A DNA stretch of 64,000 nucleotides from Glossina fuscipes (taxonomy: Eukaryota; Arthropoda; Insecta; Diptera; Glossinidae), in the NCBI RefSeq assembly GCF_014805625.2, contig NW_023998415.1, forward strand, positions 17,225,864-17,289,863, given 5' to 3'. Positions 36,354 through 48,880 of the stretch are shown here, piece after piece (the first letter of the stretch is position 1; every line of letters begins with the position of its first letter). Position numbers and translations under genes: made by a program. The notes below the pieces were generated by a model. That model was not told the origin of the DNA, searched no databases, and saw nothing but the letters and a program-made list of their open reading frames with translations.

Positions 36354-36803
36354 ATGAAGTTGAACAAATTTGTCTCTTCCTCACGCAGAAAAAACCGTAA
36401 ACATCATTTTCAAGCGCCCTCACATATACGCCGTCGTCTTATGTCCGCTCCTTTGTCTAAGGAATTGCGTCAAAAATATAATGTTCGTTCCATGCCCATA
36501 CGTAAAGACGATGAAGTACAAGTGGTGCGCGGACATTTTAAAGGCAACCAAGTTGGTAAAGTTGTACAAGCCTACCGTAAGAAGTTTGTAGTTTACATTG
36601 AAAAAATTCAGCGAGAGAACGCAAACGGCACGAATGTGTATGTTGGTATACATCCCTCAAAGTGCCTGATAGTTAAGCTAAAGCTTGATAAGGATCGTAA
36701 AGCGATCTTAGAACGTCGCGGCAAGGGTCGTTTGGCGGCTTTGGGTAAAGACAAAGGCAAATATACAGAAGAAACAGCTGCCCAGCCAATGGAGACTGCA
36801 TAA
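36354..36803 (+). CDS. RpL26: 60S ribosomal protein L26 (uL24)
   Basis: Uninterrupted 149-residue coding region; its exon begins at 36330 after TTTTTTACAG, and the ATG at 36354 is the first in the exon. It starts [20 protein letters not shown], then [17 protein letters not shown], the KOW motif region ([19 protein letters not shown], residues about 52-70) and [18 protein letters not shown], which is L26 from end to end; family length is about 145-150. Part of the large ribosomal subunit near the peptide exit tunnel. Strongly basic, with a slightly acidic tail ([11 protein letters not shown]). Poly(A) signal AATAAA at 36855-36860. Confidence 0.97.
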   Translation: MKLNKFVSSSRRKNRKHHFQAPSHIRRRLMSAPLSKELRQKYNVRSMPIRKDDEVQVVRGHFKGNQVGKVVQAYRKKFVVYIEKIQRENANGTNVYVGIHPSKCLIVKLKLDKDRKAILERRGKGRLAALGKDKGKYTEETAAQPMETA

Positions 36804-37054
36804 ACTTTTATAGCCTAGGTGTGAAATATACAAAAGTTTTTTTTTTTTCTATAAAATAAAACTGGAAAAATTAAAACAAACAATGGGATCGAGATTAAAA
36901 AAAATACAATATTTATTCCCGTATATAAATCATTCAAGTGACTAAGGTAATTATTTGGCGGGATTAGTATGTAATTGTTTGGAAGAGAATAATTTGCCAT
37001 GAAGAATTTATGCAAAGCATATAATAATTAGAGTATTTCAATTTTAAATTTAGT

Positions 37055-37399
37055 TCATAAACACTTCATTTGGCCTACAAAGGTTTTCTGTGTTGTCGTA
37101 GCAATGCCATGGATAGGAAAAGGCAGCCCTAGACGAAAAGTAAGTGCACTATTGGCGATTTGTTTATCGTTAAAAAAAATTGTTGTGCAATTTTCTCCCA
37201 GTTGTGTTCCTTTGTTCGGGTATACTTTAATATTTACATGGCAAATAAATGGTAAGACTTTTGTGAAATTTGCTGGCAAATGAAATAAAAAATGAAATAA
37301 CTTAGTGCAATCCTCCATGAAAAATGGTTTTCGTTTACAAACGTAATCACTGAAATATTTCCTGAATAGTATGTAAACGTAATTGCGATCATTTTCCCG
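37055..37399 (-). CDS. Hypothetical exon or decayed gene
   Basis: Open for 114 residues on the minus strand from a plausible splice acceptor (TTTATTATAG before 37399) to a stop at 37055. Composition is coding-like: RENDRNYVYILFRKYF, VNIKVYPNKGTQLGENCT and ALTFRLGLPFPIHG, with six Cys. An in-frame ATG lies at 37318. Upstream frames on the same strand (37591-37887, and CIKIISCDNKTAPTTFDS near 37510-37565) may belong to the same gene, but I could not build phase-consistent joins. I do not recognise the family. Confidence 0.25.
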   Translation of the reverse strand, partial: RENDRNYVYILFRKYFSDYVCKRKPFFMEDCTKLFHFLFHLPANFTKVLPFICHVNIKVYPNKGTQLGENCTTIFFNDKQIANSALTFRLGLPFPIHGIATTTQKTFVGQMKCL

Positions 37400-38630
37400 C
37401 TATAATAAACTATTATAATAGGCGTCGGGCACTTTGAGAAATTCATTTAATTATGTGCTTGTGTGGTAAATGATTCCCAGAAGTGCGGAAAGAGACTGAA
37501 TACCATTTTTGTTGGTAAATTGAGTCAAAGGTAGTAGGTGCCGTTTTATTATCGCAACTAATGATTTTGATACAAACTTTATTTGTATTCTCACTTAAAA
37601 CTTCGCATCGAACGCTTTGCCGCCAATGTTAAAGTGCATGATATAATATTCGTCTTGTAACCTTTAGAGATCCAATGATTGTTTAAATACTTCCCATTTA
37701 AATCTGATAAAATCATTGCCACAAGAATATTTAATTCAATTTGATTGATCGCAGTATATATTCGTCTGTTTGTCGCGGTTGTTATGACTACGGCTTTAAA
37801 GCTGCGCAGGCTTCGCTTTCGCTTATTCTTGTGTTGTGCGGTAGGATAATCGCTACTGTTGAAGGAAGAAAACTTTCTTAGCTCCAATATTTTTTTCCCC
37901 CCTTTTTTTAATGAACATGTGCACGTAACCAGTCTAGGGTAGAATCCATGACAGACGGGTTTCTAATATACCAATTTATTAAGGAAATGAGTTGTCAGGC
38001 CCGCATGCTTCAATAGAATGGCGTAAGTCTCTATCTCATTTAAAAAAATATTTTCGAAAACAATTCTAAGATCACTAAAGAAAAAAGAACAGCAACATTA
38101 CATTGAGCGACATGGGAACTTTTTAAATGCGCGTAAGTTAAAGCCAACATTCACAAATGCAATGCTCGGGGCATACGTCAGCATTTACATTTATAATCTT
38201 TGGGATTTTCCAAGGCATATGTGCCCAAAAAAGCATTCTCGCTTTATTGTCAAAATTGACGAAGCACTTGTTATTTGAGTAAAAAACTTTTAGGAATCGA
38301 CGTAACAATTGTCTTAGTTCTTTTATTTTTCAATTGCTTACAATAAAGCTTTGCATGAAGGCTTAAAATGAGGCTACGCTGCTCAATTAGGGACGCCTTA
38401 AAAAAATTTAAAAATATTTCTGTGCAGGTGTCCCTCCTATAGTACGTGCTGTGCTACATCAAAGGCGGATTATACAATTTTTTCCAATTTATTTATTTAA
38501 ATGAAGATAAATTGAAACCTTGGCTTAATATACCATGTTGTATAGAAAGCAAATCTTATTACGATAACTGAAATTTCGCTTCAAATGTACATATAAAAAT
38601 AAAAGAAGTAAGTAATCATCATCTGTTTGT

Positions 38631-38673
<43 letters not shown>

Positions 38674-38696
38674 TTATAGGTAAAAGCAAAAAATAA

Positions 38697-39435
38697 CAAG
38701 TAATGAAGTTATGTTTGGTGGGGACGAATCTCGTATGGCTACCCTCACGCTTTTCGCATTCTATTGTCCAAGCTCTTTTATTTGATACTCATATCGGTGT
38801 CATTATTCAGGAAAAATTAATCGGCGGCTTCCATGTCTATCATGTTCATTTTAAAATTAATCCATTTTTAAGCAGATAATCTGTCTTCATTGAAGGAACG
38901 TAGAAAATAGTTTTAAACAGCCTGTCTTGTTTGCCTTATGATAAAAAAGCATAAAATTTCAAAAAAGTGAAAAACACAAAATTTAATTACTTGTAACTTT
39001 GTGTGCGCATAGCCGATTGGTTCCATTTTTCGACATAAAGAGTAGAGTGTATCTAAACTTCTAAACATTCTAACTTCTATAATTTCTGATTAACGAGCAA
39101 AAACGCACAAATTTTTGTTAAGAAAAACAGGGTTGCGTTCAGCTTACACCCTACTGCGGGCTTCTGCTCTGACCTATTTGGACCATTTTCAATACCAACC
39201 TGCGTGCAAAAAACTTTCAATGTTTCTTCTAGCACTTGTGAAGTCGATGTCTTCGTTTTTGCGACGAGGAGAGTGCCAACAACAAACACCACACAGACAA
39301 ACCGACGGACAGGCATGATTCAATCAATTCAGAATTTTCCGCTTATCAAAAAAATATATATATACATTATCGGGTCACTGGTGAAAAATAAAACAAAATA
39401 ATTATACCCCCAACCTTCGGTGGTAGGTATAAAAA
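38697..39435 (+). repeat. Dispersed repeat family A copy
   Basis: Head AAGTAATGAAGTTATGTTTG, then TTTGATACTCATATCGGTG, AAGTCGATGTCTTCG, GAGGAGAGTGCCAACAACA, CCGACGGACAGGCATG and tail CCTTCGGTGGTAGGTATAAA, all matching 22735-23130 in order. An unrelated insert seems to lie in the middle. Confidence 0.65.
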
Positions 39436-40139
39436 ATATTAATGGCGATGATTATAAAATTAATTTTTATCAAAAATTATATCTTTGTTATTTTTTTTTG
39501 TCAAAGTTTGTTGGAACTGCTCTTATCAACGATAAACGATGAACGCGTCGGGCAACGGGAAAAGAAAATCCAGCGGAATATATATTCAATTTTTTTTTAA
39601 ATTGTGTTATATTCAAACCATTTTATAGTAATTGCAAATTTCATAACCTGTTGCATCGAAACAGTGTCTGATAAGTACCGTACTGGACGAGGAACGCTTG
39701 TACAAAATTATAAATAGCTTAACGGAGTCCTATAGATAAAACTATGAAACCAAGTAATAATTGTTAATAAATGTTAATAAAGCTATTCATAACCATGCTT
39801 ATGTTATTCTTTATGTAACATTTCGATTTGAAATTAAGAAGAAAAAAAAAATGTAGCAAGCGAAGCAATTTTTAATTTTAATTCAAAATGCTTCGAACGG
39901 AAAACGTTGTCGTTAAGTTTACTTCAACTTGTATATGCTAACTAAGCAGCTGAATACTATAAAAGTTAATTTTATTATTATTATCATACACATATTTGTA
40001 ACTTCCAGGTTTGGCGTGTGAAATTCTAAAATCGAATTTCAAGGGCATTTATCGTAGTTTGTTACCATGGGTTCTTTCTCAATGATTCTCAATTTATGCC
40101 AGATATAGGTTTCACGTTGAATCATTATGGAATGGTTAT

Positions 40140-40295
40140 GGAATGTCGAATGCGCTCGAACGGACAGACGGACATGCTTAAATTGATTTAGTATTTGATG
40201 CTGATCAAGAATCTATATACTTGGTGGGGTCTCTGATGCTTTGTTGTGTGCATTGCAAACGTTTTGACAAAAGGAATATACCCCGCCATACCATA
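40140..40295 (+). repeat. Dispersed repeat family A, 3' part
   Basis: GAACGGACAGACGGACATGC, then TTGCAAACGTTTTGACAAAA and GAATATACCCCGCC, matching the 3' part of 8700-9220. Confidence 0.6.
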
Positions 40296-40860
40296 TTTGT
40301 ATAAACAATGCGCTCTTTAGAGAATAAGCCAGAATGCGTTGGTGGCTCTAATCGTTTGATGCATATTCCGCATCGTCGATCGGGGGGTATAACAATCGAC
40401 CGAATCGAATGTTTCGATTTCGCGTGTAATTTCGTGAGCGGAAAGATTGTGCTCATCTAAGCGTTACAAGTATTAGTGCTTTTCGTTTCCCTAGCTGTAA
40501 GAGAAATGAGGGATAAAAAAAGTTTTGATTTTAGTTCGAAATTAAGAGCAAAAAAAAAATGTAAAAATCTTTTTGAGAGAAGTGTCTAACATATATATAA
40601 AATTACATGTATTTTAAGATAGATAGAAAAGCGATCATAATGCAATGTCTACGTTTTCGTCCTTCGATAAGAAATGACTTGAAGAAGCGAACGTGTTCAT
40701 TGAGCTATTGCATGACGAAGTCAATTCAAATTGAAAGCGAGATGAGGGTATACAACTGTCGGCCATTGCCGTTGAGCAGATCTAATTTTATAACAAGAGA
40801 GTATAAATTTTGCTTAATAACTCAAATTCATGATATTTTTCGTTGAGATCAAAGACAATA

Positions 40861-41360
40861 GGTTGGAGGGAAAGTTCTGTCATATTTTATTCATGTACTT
40901 TGCTTTAACACAAACGCAAGAGATTTAATGTGATCTCCAACAGTTGTATGATGAATGCCTAACTCTTCTGCGATTTCTCTACTTGTTAAATGTGGATTAT
41001 TAGGCTCAGACCCCGGAACGAAATTTGCTAAATCATTTTTGACAAGTACGAACATTTACAATATCTTTTCCAAATACCGCAAATAAATTTTTACATGCCG
41101 CCGATGCGTTACTTCATTTTGGAATTCATACAAAATGCAGTGTCATAAATGCACTTTATCTACTGACACGTTTTTCACTTTAAATATTACAAGTAAACGA
41201 TGAACGGTAAAAAAAAGACTCCTTTTATATTATACAGCGGCTCAAAAAAACAAAAAAAAAAAAAAAAAAAAATCTGAAGGACTCACTAGCCAGGTGTTTT
41301 TTTTATTTACAAGAAAAATTACCTGCCTATTTAAAATACGATAGAACTTTTCCTCCAACC
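40861..41360 (-). mobile_element. 500-bp mariner-derived element with intact ends
   Basis: Flanked by TA on both sides (40859-40860 and 41361-41362). Left end GGTTGGAGGGAAAGTTCTGT and right end, read inverted, GGTTGGAGGAAAAGTTCTAT match at 18 of 20 positions, and the similarity continues into a TRTTTTA tail. On the minus strand, the transposase N-terminus is recognisable: HCILYEFQNE, then LANFVPGSEP, then the helix-turn-helix block NPHLTSREIAEELGIHHTTV (about 40935-40995), which runs into a stop just before the left end. The catalytic domain is absent, so it is an internally deleted, non-autonomous mariner. In-frame stops disable the remaining frame. Confidence 0.85.
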
Positions 41361-41415
41361 TATTATATGCATGCTTGCATATATATATAGAGTTTCCAAT
41401 TGCTGCCACTATAAT

Positions 41416-41443
41416 TTATATATATATATATATATATATATAT
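41416..41443. repeat. TA microsatellite
   Basis: About 13 TA units. Confidence 0.85.
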
Positions 41444-41804
41444 CTTTATATACTCACATATTTATGCACATTTATTGTAATATATATTCAAAAATCTAAT
41501 ATAATTATATAATCGTATTCAATAAGAAGACAACTGTAGCCCATAAGCTTCCTATATAATCGTCGCTCTTTTTCCTCACTCTCTATCTTATTTCTATGAA
41601 AGAGAAAAAGGCAAAACAGGTTTGTTTAAAGGGATCTTGCCTGAATCTATCAACGTTAGCTCGCAGTCAGAAATTATAGATTGACGTGTACACTATACAC
41701 TATAGTGTGCTGGTGATTTGTGCTGTGGTTTATTGTAATAGAATTAATTTAAACTATCATATACATCTATACGTACATATATATATATATATATTTAGTA
41801 TAAA

Positions 41805-44800
41805 ATGAATGCTTTAAGAAAATTACCAAAACGTTTTGTAAGTGAACATGTGGATGCATACATATATTTGTATATATCTGTATATGTATATATATGAGCT
41901 AAGTAAGCTATTTTCATAATGAACTATCTATTTTGAATAGATCTTTAACGCTTTGCGTCAACAACAACAATGTGCAATGTCCTCGGTCAACGCCAGCACG
42001 CCCCCTCCTTTGATTTCTTTAACCGAGGATGAAAAGGTGATGAAAGAAACCGGTAAGCAATTTCAGTACTTATTCAATTATTTTTTTGACTTCTTATATA
42101 TCCATCAGATAAGGATAAGTAAGTTGATGTATGAAAGTGTGATATATTAATTTTATCATTCAGTTTGCCGCACGTAGCATTATACATTTAAAGTTGATCT
42201 AGATATGCTAGTTCGTCCATCGGTTTTCAAAATTACTTATCATAAATATCTTGCCTCAAAGGGAGCTTTTAATCAATTAACGGATACTCCCAACATTAGA
42301 AAATAAAAATTTTTCATGATTCCTGGATGCTAGTTGTCTTACTAAAATTGTTCAAGCAATTTTCACAAGCAACGCAAGATCAATACCAACAGATAGAGTT
42401 GTATTCATGTTGATATTCGTGTGGGAATATCTCTCAAATAAACATTACTAAGTTTATAAGTGTTAAATGCCTCCTTTTTTTTTTTTTTTTTTTTTTTTGC
42501 TTGGCCATATATGCTTTCGGTTTAATTCTAAGCCAGTCAAAAAAAAAAAAAAAAAAAAAAATCAGTTGGATTCGGTTCGGTTGATTCATGTTCAAGCCAG
42601 GTCTGGATTTGTAAATAGTAAAGAAAGTCTAGGGTATCCAAAATTCGTTCCGAGTTGAGTATTATATGTTCTTATATGTTTTTATTTTTATTATGTTAGA
42701 ATTGTAACAGATAACAGTAGATTCACAACGTCAGCAAGCGTTCATAACTCGAACCATTTGAAGGTCTGGTTGTTTCCAGTTATTGCTTTTAATTTCTTTT
42801 CGTCTTGCTTTCCATTATTATTTATTATTACACGCTAACAGGCAACATGCTATTACCGGTCTTTTGCTCTTGTTCTTATATATTACGTAAATACTAATTC
42901 ATTTTTATCGCTTACAATACTCACGCCTCGACTTTTTTTTTTTTTTTTTTTTGTTTCAGATATATAGGAAACATTCTAGTTTCATATTTTTGTTGTTTTA
43001 CATGACAGCTTTTTAAAAATTACTAACTAGCCCTAATAATGGACGTGGCCATGAAATTCGCATCTGACGTTTCGATCTTTTTAAGCTAATACATTTTCAT
43101 AATTAACTGCGCATCGATGTGGGTGTGTGTGTGTGTGTGCGTGTGTGTGTGCGCGCGCGAATGTATGTGTTTGTGTTTGTTTATGTGAATGTGTTGTGGG
43201 CATGTAGACATGTATGCAAGCGTGATCGGCTAGTGAATGTTAAACATTTCATGATTTACGTTGATTGGGAGGGAGAAGCAACTTTAGATGAAAGAAAAAA
43301 ACAAAAAAAAAAAAAATCTGCTTATTTTACAAACAAAATTTATAGTGAAACGCCATTGGCGAATTTGCGTTTTTTCTTTTATTATTATATTAAAGTATTT
43401 ATTATTACAATTATTTATACGAATTTCTTTTCAACATAAGCTTCTGCAAACGGAAAGAGAAAAAAAAGAACGCCCCTTTATGTATTATACATTACCTTTA
43501 TGAGAAGAAAAACACTTTAATTAAATTAATTTTAATATTTCGTATTAATTGAACAATTGTTATCTTATCAAGATCAGGATTCAGCGGTTAAGGGCATGCT
43601 GATCTATTCAATCAATAATACGATATTTTGAATACGTTGTCTTTTTTATTGTCTCGTAAACCTCATGGTTTGGTTGAAAGTTTTTCCTAAAAAAAAAATA
43701 AAAAAATAAAAACCAATACTAGACGTGTATATAAACGTATATTGCGTAGAGTTTCATGTCCGGTTTTCTCAAATCCATTTTCCATTGAAATTTTTATTAT
43801 TAAAGAACTCTTGTTTTTTTTTAATTCATATCAAAATTTCTATTATATTAAAAAAAAATCATGGAATTTTTAATTCTACGAGCTTGCTTTAATGCAATCG
43901 CCATCAGAAGGCCTGCTAATGTCACCCTTTTAGTTTTAATATTCAAAGAATACGTATGCGGATCCATTTATATATGGAAAGCCCAGCGTAGCAAATTTTC
44001 AGCTGGCTAGCTGATCTAAGGTCGTAAATCAATTTGTATAACTAAAATCAAGTGCTGGATATCTTGACTTGGCTCAAACGCTGCGTTGAGTATTTTAGCT
44101 TTTTAGCTGTCAATATGATGTATGCGAGTATACTCAAATCGGGTTTTGCGCAATTTCTTTTATGCAATTTTTTTTATGCCGTGTATGAAAATTTCAATCA
44201 AATTGACGAAGTTATCGCTAAAAAAAAAGTTTACAAAGTTCGATCGGCCCTTTAGAATATATTCGCATTTGTATTGTCTAGATCAGATTCCAAAAGGTTT
44301 GATGAGATTCCAAGTAGCCGCCAAGCCTCGTGCCTTGATTTCGTTTAAAAAAGCAATTCCTATTTATTTTGTTAGATTCTGAGTTATTTTCTAGATGAGA
44401 TTTTTTTTATACGGTCCCAATACGCCGCATAAAAAAAAACTTTTTAATCGTGTTCCGAAAACTATATTTTATAGCTACTCGTGAAGTTTTTTGAGACTTT
44501 TTTTTTTGTACGTTTTCTTTTATACGGTCTCTATTTACCGTACAAAAACACCGTCACCATCACTTTTAAAATGCGTGTCGTTTTTCTCTTATAGTTTCAA
44601 TCAACCGTATTATGCCAAATATTGGTTTTTTTTGATCGATAATATTTCACCAGTTTTCTGGTAAAACCATTGTACTCTTAAAGTTGCACCAGATAATAAT
44701 CATAGATTTCTTTCGAAGTCAGATTTATATATATAGGATACTGTATGAAGGCTCGAAAAAGGGACTGATAGTCGGGTGTCGCAAGGTCCAGATAATATGA

Positions 44801-47800
44801 TAAATGGTCATTAAAGATATAAATGCTCAAGCATTGTCGCGATTGAAGACGCCTCTGCTGTTTATCAATTCTGAATGATTTATCTCAATTACGAGTTTTA
44901 TTAAATATTTCGAGGATGTGCTTTGATCACTATTCACTTGCGCTGCGATGTCGTGAAACGAAGTCATTCGTAAATATTATTAAAATTTTTGAAGAACTCT
45001 ATTGTTTGGTCCAAGAATGCGTGATTTAGGCTCTTCTGGGTACCGATTGAATTAACTCAAATTATATATATACTATCTACTATCACCTTTCACATATGAA
45101 TAAGAAAAATGGCTTCACAAGGTTAGTCCTATCAAATGCATTTAAGCAAATAATGGGAAATATTTTGAAACTAATGCGTTCTTCCACTTTTCACCTGAGA
45201 AAATATGTGAATGAAATCTATGAGTAGTACGCGACTGGGTCACACATGCATATATATGATTCATGTAAGTCCGCAAAAGCGAAACATATGAATGCATGAA
45301 TGCATGGAGAAAAAAAAAAAATAAATAAATATATATATATATATTATTATTATGAAAGATTGATAGTAGAATGGAAAATTTTTACGACACTAACTTATAG
45401 TCAAAAAGTGTGCTATCTTTTATTATTTTACAAGTTTCGGAACATTCAAAACAATATTTATGTTTATCGGTATAAAAAATTGCACATAGCTACCGTATTA
45501 ATGATTAGAAAAAAATAAATAAATAAAATAATAATAATAGTTTTCGCATGCACATGCATACGCACTTGTGCAATTCAAATCAATGTCACGATCACGCACG
45601 TTGTTCAATAATTCCGCATGTGATTGACCCCAATTTGCTAATATCCGCTCTTTGAATGGGCATACAAAAATAAATAAATAAATACATTGTATTTACAATT
45701 TATTAAATGAAATAAATACTCGAGCATTCGCCCATTTGCAGAGTGTTGCGCTAGTGCTGCGAGTTAACACGTGTCGTATGCTTTGCTTTTATTAAATTTA
45801 TTAAGAGACAGCGGTTCAAAGCCAGTTTGTATTTTTATAATAAGAGTTTTAAGAGTAAAATAAAGTACATACAGCACAACAATGTTAATGTGTATGTGGG
45901 ATTGTGTGTGCTGCGAGATTTCTTCTTTAAAAAAGAGATTGTCTTTCATTCACAATTCACAAGCTAGTCAGCGATTTAAATTTGCTTTATTCATATATTT
46001 AAATGGCGTTAAACTTGTGATATAATAAAGGGTGTTATATACTGACGGAGGGGGGTGGGGTGGGTTACCTACCCTACCCCAAAATATCTCCAGTCTATAA
46101 CCGGGGGGGATTTTTGAATGCTTAACGCCTGCGAATCGGGTTTTACTGTTCTAGTAAGCTTGTGTGTGGGTGGGTGGGGGTGGTGGATATCCATCCCACC
46201 GGGTATTCTCTCTCCCTTTAACTTTCTTAAGAGAGTTGAATTTAAGTTGTAAACAAAACTAAATTCCTTAGTTGGAAAGTTGACAAAACAACAAAAACGT
46301 CTTTCGTCGTCACGAGACTGCCTGCCAGCCAGCCTGACTGTGTCTGGCTTGATAGCCAGATAGAAATATTATTATAGCCTCGGAAAATTATGATCGAATG
46401 CGGCCAAAAGATTTCTTCTCAGTCAGATAATATTCAAGCATTCTCAGAAAATACGATTTCTTTTCCAACAGCTTTGTAGAAAATCTTTTCTAAATACGGT
46501 TTTTTCCTACGCTTAGGTTCATAGTCACTTTATAGAAGTAATTCATAAAAGAAAACGTAAGAAAAAAAAAATGTATTCTTTGACGTGTTATTGCGCTATA
46601 TATATACGTATTAAGGGTGAAGGACATTCATTGGTCGATTTGAGTTTGGGAAGGGATTCAAGATAGAGCCGTACAAAAAATAATTCTTTCTGCCTGTCTG
46701 TCTGTCCTTGTAATATTTTCAACCTGTAGGTCATAATTTTTGATATATTCTGTTAAATGCTTGGTACACTAACGTTTGACGGCTTGGATGGGCCATTTTT
46801 CGACCACTTCCCATATAACGCCTTTATTTTAAAAAGTCTTAATTTGCAAAATTCGTCGACAATAATTACTGGACGAATTTCCAATAGTTCATGGTGAGAA
46901 TTGTTCCAACAATCTTATCGAATTTCGACCAAGTAGGTCTGTTGTTTGAATCGACGATCCCGCCGACAATGTAAGAGTTCTCATCCGAAATAAGCCATTA
47001 TGTGTGAAAAGCAGGTTCTAATATTTAATAATCTATGCACGGTGCAAATTATTTCATAGTAATAAATTGATTTAGAACTTGATTGGAATAAACCTAAACC
47101 AAATAGACTAGGACTCCATAACGCATAACGGTGCTCATGAATAGTAAAATTTTTAGCGAAATTGCTGCTTCATTTTCAACAGTTTGTAATGATAATTGGT
47201 TTTCGGTAGCACTTTGTCGTAACAACTTAACCGCCGGGCATATAGATGACATAGGTCTATTTGTTAGATCTCATCGTATATAATGAATGTTGCAATGAAG
47301 GGCAAGTCCTTATATGGTAACAAGATCGAATTTGTAAGTTTTTATGGCGAGAACAGATAATAAATTAATAATAATATCTTTAATAAATATACGGTTGTGT
47401 GTGTTGACGTTTTCCGCGTCCTCCAATGTTAGTGTCTTTCTTCATAGTAAGCCTGTACATCGAGAGAAAGTGTAATTTTTGTTGTATTATCACAAAAATA
47501 GCTGGATAACTGTATTGGCATAGAGTGATGTAGGGCGCGTCAAGAGAGCTAAGATTTTGCAAATATATTATTCCTCTTGCAGTTATACTCATTCCCTGTA
47601 ACTGTAAAATTGATTGGAATAAGTAGAAAAGTTGTATTCGCCTTCGAATGAATATTTTGCCTCAATCATCTTAAGGAATATGCTATTAACAGTGATTAGA
47701 TTTGTTTCCTTATTCAACTAAATGAGTAAATATTTGCTCGTAACTTGTAGATTAATATATCTGCCGTGATGATATATACATTTTTTGTGCCGATTGCAAC

Positions 47801-48845
47801 TGTCTCTCCATTTTCATATTTAATTTATAAGCATCAAATAGGTAAGTGTTTCAGTAACTAGGCAGAGAATTGCTTGCATAAGCCGATATCGACTAAAAGC
47901 CCTACCCTGATCTTCAGAAATCTTTTGAAATTGTATTGTCGAAGTAATTCGAAAACAATGAATTTCGCTGCTTGCATTTAACATTAGCTATAATAATAAT
48001 AATAATTCTTCTTCGCTATGTGAGTATAAAAATCATTTAAAATAATTAAAATTTATAAAGACGATGTCGGCATTTCCCATATCTCAAATTTGTAATCTCA
48101 ATCTTTTCATGTATTAGTTGTAACTACGCACACAACAAACGCACATTGACCGCAAGCAAGGTAATTTATAATTACAAGATCAAGTACGTATGCGAAGATC
48201 TATGCTATGCTCACGCACATGCCTACAACACGATCAGTAATTATGAGAATAATATGTGCTGTGCTCAAAAAAAGTTGAGAGCGTCAAAGAGCAAATCTTG
48301 ATTATCTCTATTCATTCTCAAAAGAGTCTAAATGGCAAGCAACGAATATAATGTGTTTCATATACCGTCCGCTTATGCTTTAGCCGATATATACTTATCG
48401 ATCGATATGTATTCAATTTGCTTATAATATGTTTAATGCATTGCCAAAAAATCGATTCGATTGCTATTTAGTTTCCAAACCGCCGAACGGTATCCATAAG
48501 CTACCCAATAATTGGCAAAAAACTATAGACATAGAAGTATAGCCTGACTTAGTAACTGGAACAGTTGGAGAACTTTATTCCATTTTTGAAGAGAGAAAAG
48601 TCTCTGCTTTTAATTAATTAACACGGGGAAACCAAAAAAAGGCGATTGAAGGCAGAAAGCGCTTTAAAATGCCATAGCAGATAAAACGGAATACTTGCTA
48701 TCGCCTGAAATGAGAAAGGAAAGGAAAAACATGAAGCTTCCATTGCACAAAAAGAAACCAAGGAGGAGTACACTTAGCAGCTGCGTTACAGAAGTAGTGA
48801 ACGAAATAGTGACATCCGTTATATCCTATACTATGTTTTAATGAT

Positions 48846-48880
<35 letters not shown>

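Larger units (their letters stand above)
36861..41804. other. 5 kb intergenic stretch
   Basis: Contains unrecognised minus-strand frames (37055-37887), a long poly-A (38633-38666), family A copies (38697-39435 and about 40140-40295), a mariner-derived element (40861-41360) and a TA microsatellite (41416-41443). No confident host gene. Confidence 0.55.
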
